NCBI RefSeq assembly: GCF_014656215.1
Contig: NZ_BNBZ01000021.1
Coordinates: forward strand, 1 to 64,000
Source: Streptomyces zaomyceticus
GTDB lineage: Bacteria > Actinomycetota > Actinomycetes > Streptomycetales > Streptomycetaceae
Direction: 5' to 3'
DNA length: 64,000 nucleotides
Shown: positions 42,231 through 49,702 of the stretch, piece by piece
How positions within the stretch are numbered: the stretch's first letter is position 1
How the letters are laid out: each line of letters opens with the position of its first letter
Position numbers and translations under genes: made by a program
The notes under the pieces: model-generated
Seen by the model: the letters and a program-made list of their open reading frames with translations, nothing else
The model's database searches: none
What the model was told of the DNA's origin: nothing

Positions 42231-43601
42231 ATGGCCGAGGAATCGCAGGTGGCGGCGCGCGGGGAAGATCCGGAACACACGGGGCTTCGTAGGAACCTCG
42301 GGTTCCGGGACCTGGTCGTCTACGGACTGCTCTTCATCGCGCCCATGGCGCCCGTCGGCGTCTTCGGCACGCTCGACGCGAAGTCCGGCGGCGCGGTCGC
42401 GCTGGTGTACATCGTGGCCACGGTCGCCATGGCGTTCACCGCCTTCAGTTACGCGCAGATGGTGCGGGTCGCACCGCAGGCCGGCTCCGTCTTCACGTAC
42501 GCGCGCAAGGGCCTCGGAGAAGGGCCGGGATTCATCGCCGGATGGATGGCGATGCTCGACTATCTGCTCATCCCGGCCGTCGCCTATCTCTTCGCGGGCA
42601 TCGCGATGGAGGCGCTGGTCCCGGAGGTGGACCGGTGGGTGTGGACCGGGATCGCCGTGGTCGTCACCACCCTGCTCAACCTCTGGGGCGTACGGGCCGC
42701 GGCCCGGGTCGGCTTCGCGGTGCTCGCGATGGAGATCGTCGTCCTGCTGATCTTCGTGGTCTCGGCCCTCGTGGTCCTCGCGCAGGACGGGGCGCGACGC
42801 GACTGGTGGTCGCCGCTCACCGGCGACGCCGCCTTCTCGCTCGCCGCCGTGGTCGGTGCGGTGTCGGTGGCGGTGCTGTCCTACCTGGGCTTCGACGCGA
42901 TCGCCTCCTTCGCGGAGGAGGTGACGGGCGGCTCGGCGAAGGTGGCACGGGCGGTGCTGTTCTGCCTGGCCCTCGCGGGCGTCCTCTTCGTCGCGCAGTC
43001 CTGGCTGGTGGCGCTCCTCGAACCGGTCTCCTCGGCCGAGCTCGCGGCGGACCCCGGGAAGCAGGGCTCGGCCTTCTACGACGCCGTGGACGTCTCGGTC
43101 GGTGACTGGCTGCACGATCTGGTCGCCGTCTCCAAGGCGATCGGAGCGGCCTTCGCGGCGCTCGCGGGGCAGGCGGCCGGCGCCCGGCTGCTCTTCGCGA
43201 TGGGGCGCGACCGGCGCCTGCCGCACCTGCTCGCCCGTACGGACGGGGGTGTGCCGCGGGTGGCGCTGCTCGTGGCGGCGACGGTGACGATGATCGCGGC
43301 GGTGTGGGCGGCCCGCCGGGACGACGGGCTCGACCACCTGGTGTCGGTGGTCGACGTGGGCGCCCTGACGGCCTTCGTCCTGCTGCACGCGAGCGTGGTG
43401 GGCTGGTTCGCGGTGAAGAGGGCCGAGGGGCCGCCGAACCGGCTGAAGCACATCGTCCTGCCGGTGGTCGGGGCGGCGATCCTGATCGCGGTGATCGTGG
43501 AGGCCTCGGTCGCGGCGCAGGTGGTGGGTGTGGTGTGGCTGGGGGTGGGCATGGTGGTCCTGGCCGTGCAGGGGACGACACGGACATCGGCGCGGAACTG
43601 A
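42231..43601 (+). CDS. APC-superfamily amino acid permease
   Basis: A 456-residue amino acid/polyamine transporter. Its first helix contains LGFRDLVVYGLLFIAPMAPV with the APC-type glycine-rich unwound segment, and about 12 hydrophobic segments follow; the amphipathic loop SYAQMVRVAPQAGSVFTYAR and FLALAGQAAGARLLFAMGRD-like region (AALAGQAAGARLLFAMGRDR) are family marks. The ATG at 42231 is the most sensible start, though no SD is present; in-frame GTG/TTG codons at 42192-42225 are alternatives. It is divergent from ispH with 63 nt between. Substrate unknown; order with xseA is conserved by memory in streptomycetes. Confidence 0.85.
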   Translation: MAEESQVAARGEDPEHTGLRRNLGFRDLVVYGLLFIAPMAPVGVFGTLDAKSGGAVALVYIVATVAMAFTAFSYAQMVRVAPQAGSVFTYARKGLGEGPGFIAGWMAMLDYLLIPAVAYLFAGIAMEALVPEVDRWVWTGIAVVVTTLLNLWGVRAAARVGFAVLAMEIVVLLIFVVSALVVLAQDGARRDWWSPLTGDAAFSLAAVVGAVSVAVLSYLGFDAIASFAEEVTGGSAKVARAVLFCLALAGVLFVAQSWLVALLEPVSSAELAADPGKQGSAFYDAVDVSVGDWLHDLVAVSKAIGAAFAALAGQAAGARLLFAMGRDRRLPHLLARTDGGVPRVALLVAATVTMIAAVWAARRDDGLDHLVSVVDVGALTAFVLLHASVVGWFAVKRAEGPPNRLKHIVLPVVGAAILIAVIVEASVAAQVVGVVWLGVGMVVLAVQGTTRTSARN

Positions 43602-43608
43602 GCCCGCC

Positions 43609-43672
43609 GGGGCGGATGTCCCGGCGGGGCGCGTGGCGGCGGGGCGGATGTCCCGGCGGGGCGCGTGGCGGC
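43609..43672. repeat. Perfect 32-bp tandem duplication behind the permease gene
   Basis: A 32-bp unit starting GGGGCGGATGTCCCGGCG occurs exactly twice (43609-43640, 43641-43672) right after the permease stop, with a third decayed copy to about 43705. Perfect identity suggests a recent duplication. Confidence 0.85.
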
Positions 43673-43727
43673 GGGTGCCGGGGCGGCTGCCCCGGCGGGG
43701 GCGGCGAGGCCGGTGTCGTGTGCGGCC

Positions 43728-43756
43728 CTGACGTTGTCGTACCGCGCGGTTACGCT
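43728..43756 (+). promoter_or_regulatory. Leaderless-type promoter of xseA
   Basis: -35 CTGACG (43728-43733), 17-nt spacer, -10 TACGCT (43751-43756). The ATG of xseA begins 6 nt after the -10, exactly where transcription should start. Confidence 0.65.
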
Positions 43757-43762
43757 CGGTCC

Positions 43763-44980
43763 ATGGCTCTGACTACGTCCGCCGAAGCACCGCTTCCCGT
43801 CGGTGAGGTCTCCCGGCTGATCGGAGGGTGGATCGACCGGCTCGGGGCGATCTGGGTCGAGGGGCAGATCACCCAGCTGTCCCGGCGCCCGGGCGCCGGG
43901 GTCGTCTTCCTGACCCTGCGGGATCCCTCGTACGACATCTCCATCGGCGTCACCTGCTACCGCCAGGTCTTCGACGCGGTCGCGGACGTCGTGTCGGAGG
44001 GCGCGCGGGTCGTCGTGCGCGCCAAGCCCGAGTGGTACGCGCCGCGCGGGCAGCTCTCGCTGCGGGCCGTGGAGATCAAGCCGGTCGGGATCGGAGAGCT
44101 GCTCGCCCGGCTGGAACAGCTGAAGCGGAGCCTGGCGTCGGAGGGGCTCTTCGCACTCGACCGGAAGAAGCCGCTGCCGTTCCTGCCGCACCGGATCGGG
44201 CTCGTCTGCGGCCGCGCGTCGGCGGCGGAGCGGGACGTCCTGGAGAACGCGCGGCGACGCTGGCCGGCCGTCGCCTTCGAGGTGCGGAACGTGGCGGTGC
44301 AGGGTGTGAAGGCCGTTCCGCAGGTCGTGCAGGCGGTCAGGGAGCTCGACGCCCAGGAGGACGTCGACGTGATCGTCGTCGCCCGGGGCGGCGGCAGCGT
44401 CGAGGACCTGCTGCCGTTCTCGGACGAGCAGCTGATCCGGGCCGTCGCCGAGTGCCGTACGCCGGTCGTCTCGGCGATCGGGCACGAACCCGACTCGCCC
44501 CTCCTCGACCTGGTGGCCGATCTGCGCGCCTCGACACCGACGGACGCGGCCAAGAAGGTCGTCCCGGACGTCGGCGAGGAGCTGGACCGGGTGCGCGGGC
44601 TGCGGGACCGGGCCCTGCGGACCGTACGGGGACTCCTCGACCGGGAGGAGCGCGGACTCGCGCACGCGCTCGCGCGGCCCGTCATGGAGCATCCGCAGCG
44701 CATGGTCGAGGTCCGTGAGGACGAGCTCGTCGCGCTGCTCGCGCGGAGCCGGCGCGTCCTCGGGCATCTCCTGGACCGGGCGGACTCCGAGCTCTCCCAC
44801 ACGCGGGCGCGGGTCCGGGCGCTGTCGCCCGCCGCGACGATGGAGCGGGGGTACGCGGTGCTCCAGCGGGCGGATGGCACGGTGGTCCGCTCCCCCGAGG
44901 AGGTCGCGGAGGGCGAGGGGCTGCGGGCCAGGGTCGCCGAGGGCGAGTTCGCGGTGCGCCGCGTGACCGACCCGGCCTGA
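43763..44980 (+). CDS. xseA: Exodeoxyribonuclease VII large subunit
   Basis: Catalytic subunit of exonuclease VII (405 residues), a single-strand DNA processive nuclease. An N-terminal OB-fold (VGEVSRLIGGWIDRLGAIWV to VVVRAKPEWYAP) is followed by the catalytic region (PFLPHRIGLVCGRASAAERD, DVIVVARGGGSVEDLLPFSD, TPVVSAIGHEPDSPLLDLVA) and a helical C terminus; LDLVADLRASTPTDAAKKVV is the family signature. The ATG has no SD and begins 6 nt after a -10, so the mRNA should be leaderless. It is followed by xseB at 136 nt, as in most genomes. Confidence 0.95.
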   Translation: MALTTSAEAPLPVGEVSRLIGGWIDRLGAIWVEGQITQLSRRPGAGVVFLTLRDPSYDISIGVTCYRQVFDAVADVVSEGARVVVRAKPEWYAPRGQLSLRAVEIKPVGIGELLARLEQLKRSLASEGLFALDRKKPLPFLPHRIGLVCGRASAAERDVLENARRRWPAVAFEVRNVAVQGVKAVPQVVQAVRELDAQEDVDVIVVARGGGSVEDLLPFSDEQLIRAVAECRTPVVSAIGHEPDSPLLDLVADLRASTPTDAAKKVVPDVGEELDRVRGLRDRALRTVRGLLDREERGLAHALARPVMEHPQRMVEVREDELVALLARSRRVLGHLLDRADSELSHTRARVRALSPAATMERGYAVLQRADGTVVRSPEEVAEGEGLRARVAEGEFAVRRVTDPA

Positions 44981-45116
44981 GCGGGACCGCGGACGCGGGC
45001 TCATCCCAGCGGGACCACGCGGTGACCCGTTCCGAGCGGGGCCGTGCGCGCGGCCCGGCACGGGCGGGGCCGCGGAAGACGTAAGAGAGAACCGGACACG
45101 GAGGGTGGAGCGGCAG

Positions 45117-45371
45117 ATGGCAGCGGGAACGGGAACGGACGAGGCGGCGCTCGGGTACGAGGAGGCGCGCGACGAGCTGATCGAGGTCGTTCGGCGGCTC
45201 GAGGCGGGTGGCACGTCCCTGGAGGAGTCCCTCGCGCTCTGGGAGCGCGGCGAGGAGCTGGCGAAGGTCTGCCGGCGTCGCCTGGAGGGGGCGCGGGCCC
45301 GGCTGGACGCCTCGCTCGCGGCGGAGCGCGCGGCGGAGGAGGCGGACGGGGACGGCGACGGGGACGAGTAG
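45117..45371 (+). CDS. xseB: Exodeoxyribonuclease VII small subunit
   Basis: Small subunit of exonuclease VII (84 residues): a helical hairpin that wraps the XseA helices. LGYEEARDELIEVVRRLEAG followed by GTSLEESLALWERGEELAKV is the family core. The C-terminal tail is Glu/Asp/Gly-rich (EADGDGDGDE). ATG 45117 has GTGGAG at 6 nt; an in-frame GTG at 45105 is less well supported. It is downstream of xseA in the same direction and may share or extend its transcript. Confidence 0.93.
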   Translation: MAAGTGTDEAALGYEEARDELIEVVRRLEAGGTSLEESLALWERGEELAKVCRRRLEGARARLDASLAAERAAEEADGDGDGDE

Positions 45372-45443
45372 CCGCCCCCGGCGCCCGGGGGCAGTGGCTC
45401 CCGCCCCGGTCCCGCCGGGCCTGGCGTAGACTCCGGAGTGAAG

Positions 45444-45497
45444 CGGATCACTATCCGGATGGATTAGTTGAAATTTCACCAATCATCGGCGTACTGT
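45444..45497 (+). promoter_or_regulatory. Promoter and inverted repeat before the nitroreductase gene
   Basis: TTGAAA (45468-45473) and TACTGT (45492-45497) with an 18-nt spacer form a good housekeeping-type promoter. Just upstream CGGAT-CACT-ATCCG (45444-45457) is a perfect 5-bp inverted repeat, and GAAATTTC (45470-45477) is an 8-bp palindrome over the -35. Such A/T-containing symmetry suggests a repressor site. An upstream TAGACT (45427-45432) could be a second -10. Confidence 0.5.
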
Positions 45498-45558
45498 CGA
45501 GGACATCGCTTGAAGCCCCACGAGCGAGCCCCCTTTTGCAGTCCGGAAGGTACGCAGC

Positions 45559-46149
45559 ATGTCTCTCGCCCTTGACGCCGCCGCTCAGGATCTCCTGTTC
45601 CGTGAGGCCCGCACCGCCAACACGTTCTCCGACGAGCCGGTGACCGACGAGCAGATCCAGGCGATCTACGACCTGGTGAAGTACGGCCCCACCGCCTTCA
45701 ACCAGACCCCGCTGCGCATCACCCTGGTCCGCTCCCCCGAGGCCCGCGAGCGCCTGGTCAAGCACATGGCCGAGGGCAACCGGCCCAAGACCGCCACCGC
45801 CCCGCTGGTCGCGATACTCTCCGCCGACAACGAGTTCCACGAGGAGCTCCCGGCCCTGCTCCCGCACTTCCCGCAGGCCAAGGACATGTTCTTCGCCGAG
45901 CGCCCGGTCCGCGAGCAGTCCGCCATCCTGAACGGCGCCCTCCAGGCCGCGTACTTCATCGTGGGCGTCCGCGCCGCCGGCCTGGCCGCCGGCCCGATGA
46001 CCGGTCTGGACTTCGCCGGCCTCCAGAAGGAGTTCCTGGACGCCGACCACACCCCGCTGATGGTCGTCAACATCGGCAAGCCGGGCGAGGACGCCTGGTT
46101 CCCGCGCTCCCCGCGCCTGGCCTACGACGAGGTCGTCACCACCGTCTGA
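45559..46149 (+). CDS. Nitroreductase-family oxidoreductase (RutE/malonic semialdehyde reductase-like)
   Basis: A 196-residue FMN enzyme of the nitroreductase superfamily. The N terminus (DLLFREARTANTFSDEPVTD), the TAFNQTPLRITLVRSPEARE loop and the C-terminal VNIGKPGEDAWFPRSPRLAY match the RutE-like branch, annotated as malonic semialdehyde reductase in the pyrimidine (Rut) pathway; no other rut genes are nearby, so the substrate is open. ATG 45559 has GGAAGG at 8 nt. The upstream region has a strong promoter with palindromes, indicating regulated expression, as is common for quinone- or aldehyde-inducible reductases. A perfect 16-bp hairpin follows. Confidence 0.88.
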   Translation: MSLALDAAAQDLLFREARTANTFSDEPVTDEQIQAIYDLVKYGPTAFNQTPLRITLVRSPEARERLVKHMAEGNRPKTATAPLVAILSADNEFHEELPALLPHFPQAKDMFFAERPVREQSAILNGALQAAYFIVGVRAAGLAAGPMTGLDFAGLQKEFLDADHTPLMVVNIGKPGEDAWFPRSPRLAYDEVVTTV

Positions 46150-46194
46150 GCCCCAGCCCGACGCGGTGCCGCAGCGCACCGCCGCACGGCACAC

Positions 46195-46229
46195 GAAAGG
46201 CCCCGCACTCCCTGAGTGCGGGGCCTTTC
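46195..46229. terminator. Strong terminator after the nitroreductase gene
   Basis: Perfect 16-bp stem GAAAGGCCCCGCACTC / GAGTGCGGGGCCTTTC with a 3-nt loop CCT, 46 nt past the stop, between convergent genes. Confidence 0.85.
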
Positions 46230-46332
46230 CCGTATCCCGGCGCGGACCGTCCCGGCTGTCCCGGCGCGGCTGTCCCGGCCCGGACGGTCCTCCACCGGAC
46301 CGCCCTTGCCCGGACCCGCCGAGGGCCGGGTG

Positions 46333-46866
46333 TCAGACCTTCTTCGACTGGAGCGAGGCCGCCATCTCGGCGAGCCGCTCGAACGAGGCCGTGCCGGTCA
46401 CCACCGTCGTCGCCCCGCCGTCCACGCGGACGAGCGCGTCGTACTTCGGCCCCTCCCAGCGCTGCCAGACCTGGCCGGCCACCGTCTGGGTCTTCCCGGT
46501 GTTCTTCGCCCGCTGGGTGACGTCCGGCACGTACGTGCCCGGCGCCGCCGTCGACTGGTGGATCGCCACGTACTGGGTGTCCGGGGAGAGGAAACCGAGC
46601 TGCCAGGCGTTGGCCTCCTCGCGCTTGTACGAGACGACCGTCGCCTTCCAGCCCTCGCCGAGGCCCTCGGGGGCCAGCACCGGATACGGCGCCGCCCGCT
46701 GGGCCGTCAGGAGCTCGACCCGGTAGTCCTTCGCCTTGACCGGTTCGGCGCTCTCATCGTGCGGGATGAAGAGATACATCACCCCCGCGGCGACCAAGAT
46801 CACCCCAAGGGACTGGAACATCCCGCGTACCGTCTGCCTGCCTCGCGTACCTGCCACGTGCACCAT
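46333..46866 (-). CDS. DUF4245 membrane-anchored protein
   Basis: A 177-residue protein with one N-terminal membrane helix (GMFQSLGVILVAAGVMYLFI) and an extracellular DUF4245 domain, typical of actinobacteria and usually found beside glpX/xse genes. The domain runs from VKAKDYRVELLTAQRAAPYP to the end, with a conserved Trp/Gly-rich core (LGEGWKATVVSYKR, YVAIHQSTAAPGTYVPD). The ATG 46866 is divergent from glpX with 120 nt between starts. No enzymatic motif is evident. Function unknown. Confidence 0.85.
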   Translation of the reverse strand: MVHVAGTRGRQTVRGMFQSLGVILVAAGVMYLFIPHDESAEPVKAKDYRVELLTAQRAAPYPVLAPEGLGEGWKATVVSYKREEANAWQLGFLSPDTQYVAIHQSTAAPGTYVPDVTQRAKNTGKTQTVAGQVWQRWEGPKYDALVRVDGGATTVVTGTASFERLAEMAASLQSKKV

Positions 46867-46986
46867 GGTCGCATCACGGTGCCGTGCTCATACGTGGGCC
46901 CCTCTGCTCATTTTGTCGACGTACCGATAGAGTCGCATCACCCTCTTTTTTCTTCCGGCCGTCGCCGTACAGAAAGGTGCGCTCCG

Positions 46987-48018
46987 ATGACCGAGCACTC
47001 CCTGCCGTCCGAGCTGGAGGTCTCTCCCGAGGCCCCCGACCGCAACCTCGCCCTGGAGCTGGTCCGCGTCACGGAGGCCGCCGCCATGGCCGCCGGCCGC
47101 TGGGTCGGCCGCGGCGACAAGATCGGTGCGGACGGCGCCGCGGTGAACGCGATGCGGACGCTGATCTCCACCGTCTCGATGAACGGCGTCGTCGTCATCG
47201 GCGAGGGCGAGAAGGACGAAGCCCCGATGCTGTTCAACGGCGAGCGGGTCGGCGACGGCACCGGTGCCGAGGTCGACATCGCCGTGGACCCGATCGACGG
47301 CACCACGCTCAACGCCAAGGGCATGCCCAACGCGATCGCCGTCCTGGCCGCCGCCGACCGCGGCACCATGTTCGACCCGTCCGCGGTCTTCTACATGGAC
47401 AAGCTGGTCACCGGCCCCGAGGCCGCCGACTTCGTCGACATCAACGCACCCGTCTCGGTCAACATCCGCCGTGTCGCCAAGGCCAAGAGCATGGCCCCCG
47501 AGGACGTCACCGTCGTGATCCTGGACCGCCCCCGCCACGAGGGCATCGTCAAGGAGATCCGCGAGACCGGCGCCCGGATCAAGTTCATCACGGACGGTGA
47601 CGTCGCCGGCTCGATCATGGCCGTCCGCGAGAACACCGGCGTGGATCTGCTCCTCGGCATCGGCGGCACGCCCGAGGGCATCATCTCGGCCTGCGCCATA
47701 AAGTGCCTGGGCGGTGTCATCCAGGGCAAGCTCTGGCCCAAGGACGAGGCCGAGCGCCAGAAGGCGATCGACGCGGGTCACGACCTGGACCGCGTGCTGT
47801 CCACCGACGACCTGGTCAGCGGCGAGAACGTGTTCTTCGTCGCCACCGGCATCACGGACGGCGAGCTGCTGCGCGGTGTCCGCTACCGCTCGGAGACCGC
47901 GACCACGTCGTCGCTGGTGATGCGCTCGAAGTCCGGCACGATCCGCCAGATCGACTCCACGCACCGGCTCTCGAAGCTGCGCGCGTACAGCAAGATCGAC
48001 TTCGATCGCGCCAACTGA
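46987..48018 (+). CDS. glpX: Class II fructose-1,6-bisphosphatase
   Basis: Gluconeogenic phosphatase that converts fructose-1,6-bisphosphate to fructose-6-phosphate, metal-dependent. The 343 residues have the GlpX metal-binding set: GEGEKDEAPML, AVDPIDGTTLNAKGMPNAI, and DGDVAGSIMAV, with phosphate contact KFITDGD. The N terminus PDRNLALELVRVTEAAAMAA is conserved. ATG 46987 has AAAGGTG at 8 nt. It is followed by tandem 9-bp repeats and a very strong 20-bp bidirectional hairpin. Streptomyces rely on this class II enzyme, so this is an important gluconeogenic gene. Confidence 0.96.
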   Translation: MTEHSLPSELEVSPEAPDRNLALELVRVTEAAAMAAGRWVGRGDKIGADGAAVNAMRTLISTVSMNGVVVIGEGEKDEAPMLFNGERVGDGTGAEVDIAVDPIDGTTLNAKGMPNAIAVLAAADRGTMFDPSAVFYMDKLVTGPEAADFVDINAPVSVNIRRVAKAKSMAPEDVTVVILDRPRHEGIVKEIRETGARIKFITDGDVAGSIMAVRENTGVDLLLGIGGTPEGIISACAIKCLGGVIQGKLWPKDEAERQKAIDAGHDLDRVLSTDDLVSGENVFFVATGITDGELLRGVRYRSETATTSSLVMRSKSGTIRQIDSTHRLSKLRAYSKIDFDRAN

Positions 48019-48093
48019 CCGACCCGGGCCCGGTCCGGGCCCGACCCGCGCCCCGAGCGCGGCACCGGATCGTGGCCGACGAGGCCGACGGGG

Positions 48094-48135
48094 CACGGAG
48101 GCCACGGAGGCCACGGAGGCCACGGAGGCCACGGA
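48094..48135. repeat. Perfect 9-bp tandem repeats before the glpX/wbl terminator
   Basis: CACGGAGGC is repeated four times without a change (48094-48129), then a partial fifth (CACGGACGG). Perfect identity indicates a recent slippage array. Confidence 0.9.
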
Positions 48136-48143
48136 CGGGACGA

Positions 48144-48190
48144 TACGAAGAGGGGCGCCCCCATGTGCGGTGGGGGCGCCCCTCTTCGTA
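48144..48190. terminator. Bidirectional terminator between glpX and the WhiB-like gene
   Basis: Perfect 20-bp inverted repeat (arms 48144-48163 and 48171-48190, from TACGAAGAGG to CCTCTTCGTA) with a 7-nt loop; A/U-rich ends on both sides give each strand a terminator-like hairpin between convergent genes. Confidence 0.9.
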
Positions 48191-48228
48191 CGGTACGACG
48201 GACGTGTCCGCGCTCCCGTCGGTCTCCG

Positions 48229-48600
48229 TCAGCCCGCCTGCGCGATCCGGTCGGTCGCGGACGCCTTCCGCAGCTCCACCTCGCGCCGCCGGCGCCTGGC
48301 CAGGGCGACCCGGCGCTCGGCGGCCGTGAGCCCGCCCCACACGCCGTACGGCTCGGGCTGGAGCAGTGCGTGCTCCCGGCACTCGACCATCACGGGACAG
48401 CGACCGCAGACCCGCTTGGCCGCCGCCTCACGCGCGAGCCGCGCGGCGGTCGGCTCCTTGGAGGGCGCGAAGAACAGTCCCGCCTCGTCCCGGCGGCACA
48501 CCGCCTCCGCGTGCCAGGGGCCGGCCTCGTCCTCCCGGGCAGGGGCGCGCTGAGGGGGCACGGCGGCGACCTGGAGGGGCTGATGCGGCAGTTGCAGCAC
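48229..48600 (-). CDS. wblI: WhiB-family iron-sulfur transcription factor
   Basis: A 123-residue WhiB-like regulator that holds a redox-sensitive [4Fe-4S] cluster. Four Cys ligands are Cys35 (AVCRRDEAGLFF), then VCGRCPVMVEC; the DNA-binding GVWGG turn is in EPYGVWGGLTAAERRVAL and a basic ARRRRREVELRK tail follows. Start GTG 48600 has AGGAG at 6 nt. The symbol is given from gene order (glpX-wbl-class I fumarase equals SCO5047-5046-5044 by memory); sequence alone shows only a Wbl protein. Being next to iron-sulfur and central carbon enzymes suits redox control, but no target is evident. Confidence 0.88.
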   Translation of the reverse strand: MLQLPHQPLQVAAVPPQRAPAREDEAGPWHAEAVCRRDEAGLFFAPSKEPTAARLAREAAAKRVCGRCPVMVECREHALLQPEPYGVWGGLTAAERRVALARRRRREVELRKASATDRIAQAG

Positions 48601-48777
48601 GGTCTACTCCTGACGACGGCTTCGCGAGAGCGGCGATGCCCCAGCCCTACCCGCTGTGCGCGCGCCTATGCACTGCGTGCCGCGCCGTTCCGCTCTGCGG
48701 ATACCCGACGGCGAATTCCGGTCAGCCCCGGTCCCGCACCCCCCGTCACCGGGAGTCACCGCGGCCGCCCGGCGGTA

Positions 48778-49497
48778 TCAGTGGCCGAGATGCTTGCGCA
48801 GTTTGTCCTGGAGATCGGTGATCCACTTGCCGCGCTTGGGGCGCGCCTCGACGTTCCCGAAGACCGAGTAGCCGTTGATGACGACGACCGGGGCCTGCGG
48901 GTCGACGCCCTCCAGGGTCACGACCTCGAAGTTGCCGAAGACTCCGCTGCCGCTGCCGCGCAGACTGATGTTCTCCGGGACCCGGACCTCCACGTTGCCG
49001 AAGATCGACGTGGCGTTGATGGTGGTCAGACGCTGCGCGAAGATCGCCTCGGTCAGATCGATCTCGATGTTGCCGAAGAGCGCGAAGGCGTTCGTCCGCC
49101 GGCTCACCCTCCAGCGTCCCTTGCGGGTGTTGCTGGAGAAGATCGCGACGAGGTTCTCCGGGGGACCGTCGGCGCCGTCCGGGGCGTACCCGTACTCCGG
49201 CGCGGGCTCCTGGTGCCGCCGGGCGCCCGGCAGGTCGCGGACGATCGGCTCCAGCTCTCCGACGGTCTTCGCCCGGTACACCGCGTCGATCCGGTCCGAG
49301 TGCTCCTCGGCGTCGATCCGCCCCTCGGCCAGGGCGTCCCTGAGGATGTCCGCGATCCGGTCCCGGTCCGCGTCCGAGGCCCGCAACGAGCCCTGGGGGT
49401 CGGCGAAGACGGTCTCGGCGGGGGCGGTCTCGGCGGGCGAGACCTGCCGCTGCGGCTGCGGCTGCTGTTCGGGTTCGGGCTTCTTTTCGAGGTCCAC
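48778..49497 (-). CDS. DUF1707 protein with LiaF-like C-terminal domain
   Basis: A 239-residue protein. A Pro/Gln-rich N terminus precedes a DUF1707 (SHOCT-like) segment (SLRASDADRDRIADILRDAL to AVYRAKTVGELEPIVRDLPG), and the second half has repeated beta hairpins with SIFGNVEVRVP, GVFGNFEVVTLEG and YSVFGNVEARP, like the LiaF/cell-wall-active-antibiotic response C domain. Such proteins are thought to sense envelope status in actinobacteria. GTG 49497 lacks an SD and has TAGGCT 6 nt upstream, so it is probably leaderless. A CGCGAT palindrome sits in the promoter. It is divergent from the class I fumarase. Confidence 0.87.
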   Translation of the reverse strand: MDLEKKPEPEQQPQPQRQVSPAETAPAETVFADPQGSLRASDADRDRIADILRDALAEGRIDAEEHSDRIDAVYRAKTVGELEPIVRDLPGARRHQEPAPEYGYAPDGADGPPENLVAIFSSNTRKGRWRVSRRTNAFALFGNIEIDLTEAIFAQRLTTINATSIFGNVEVRVPENISLRGSGSGVFGNFEVVTLEGVDPQAPVVVINGYSVFGNVEARPKRGKWITDLQDKLRKHLGH

Positions 49498-49515
49498 GGA
49501 GCCAGCCTAGCGAAA

Positions 49516-49529
49516 CGCGATAGATCGCG
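49516..49529. promoter_or_regulatory. CGCGAT palindrome in the DUF1707 promoter
   Basis: CGCGAT-AG-ATCGCG is a perfect 6-bp inverted repeat with 2-bp centre, located between the -10 (49504-49509) and -35 position of the minus-strand DUF1707 promoter. Looks like a dimeric repressor site; factor unknown. Confidence 0.5.
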
Positions 49530-49594
49530 ACCAGGGGGCAGGCCGAGGCCCCTGGACAAAGGCGCGAACGCGCCACTCCGGCACGGTCCCGGCC

Positions 49595-49613
49595 CCAAGT
49601 GAGCCTTACCTCA
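49595..49613 (+). promoter_or_regulatory. Iron-box-like site (DmdR/IdeR type) upstream of class I fumarase
   Basis: On the minus strand the 19 bp read TGAGGTAAGGCTCACTTGG, matching 14 of 19 positions of the IdeR/DmdR consensus TTAGGTTAGGCTCACCTAA, with the central AGG and CTCAC parts exact. It ends just before the likely -35 of the fumarase promoter (-10 TACGCT at 49639-49644). Location fits activation rather than blocking RNA polymerase. DmdR1 is the main iron regulator in Streptomyces; binding is inference. Confidence 0.5.
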
Positions 49614-49702
49614 CAGGACCGCGCCCCGGACCGCGTTCTACGCTGGAGGGCGCACTGCCAACGGAGGCGGTGCGACGTCTTGCCGAGTGAGGAATGGCCC
49701 CC

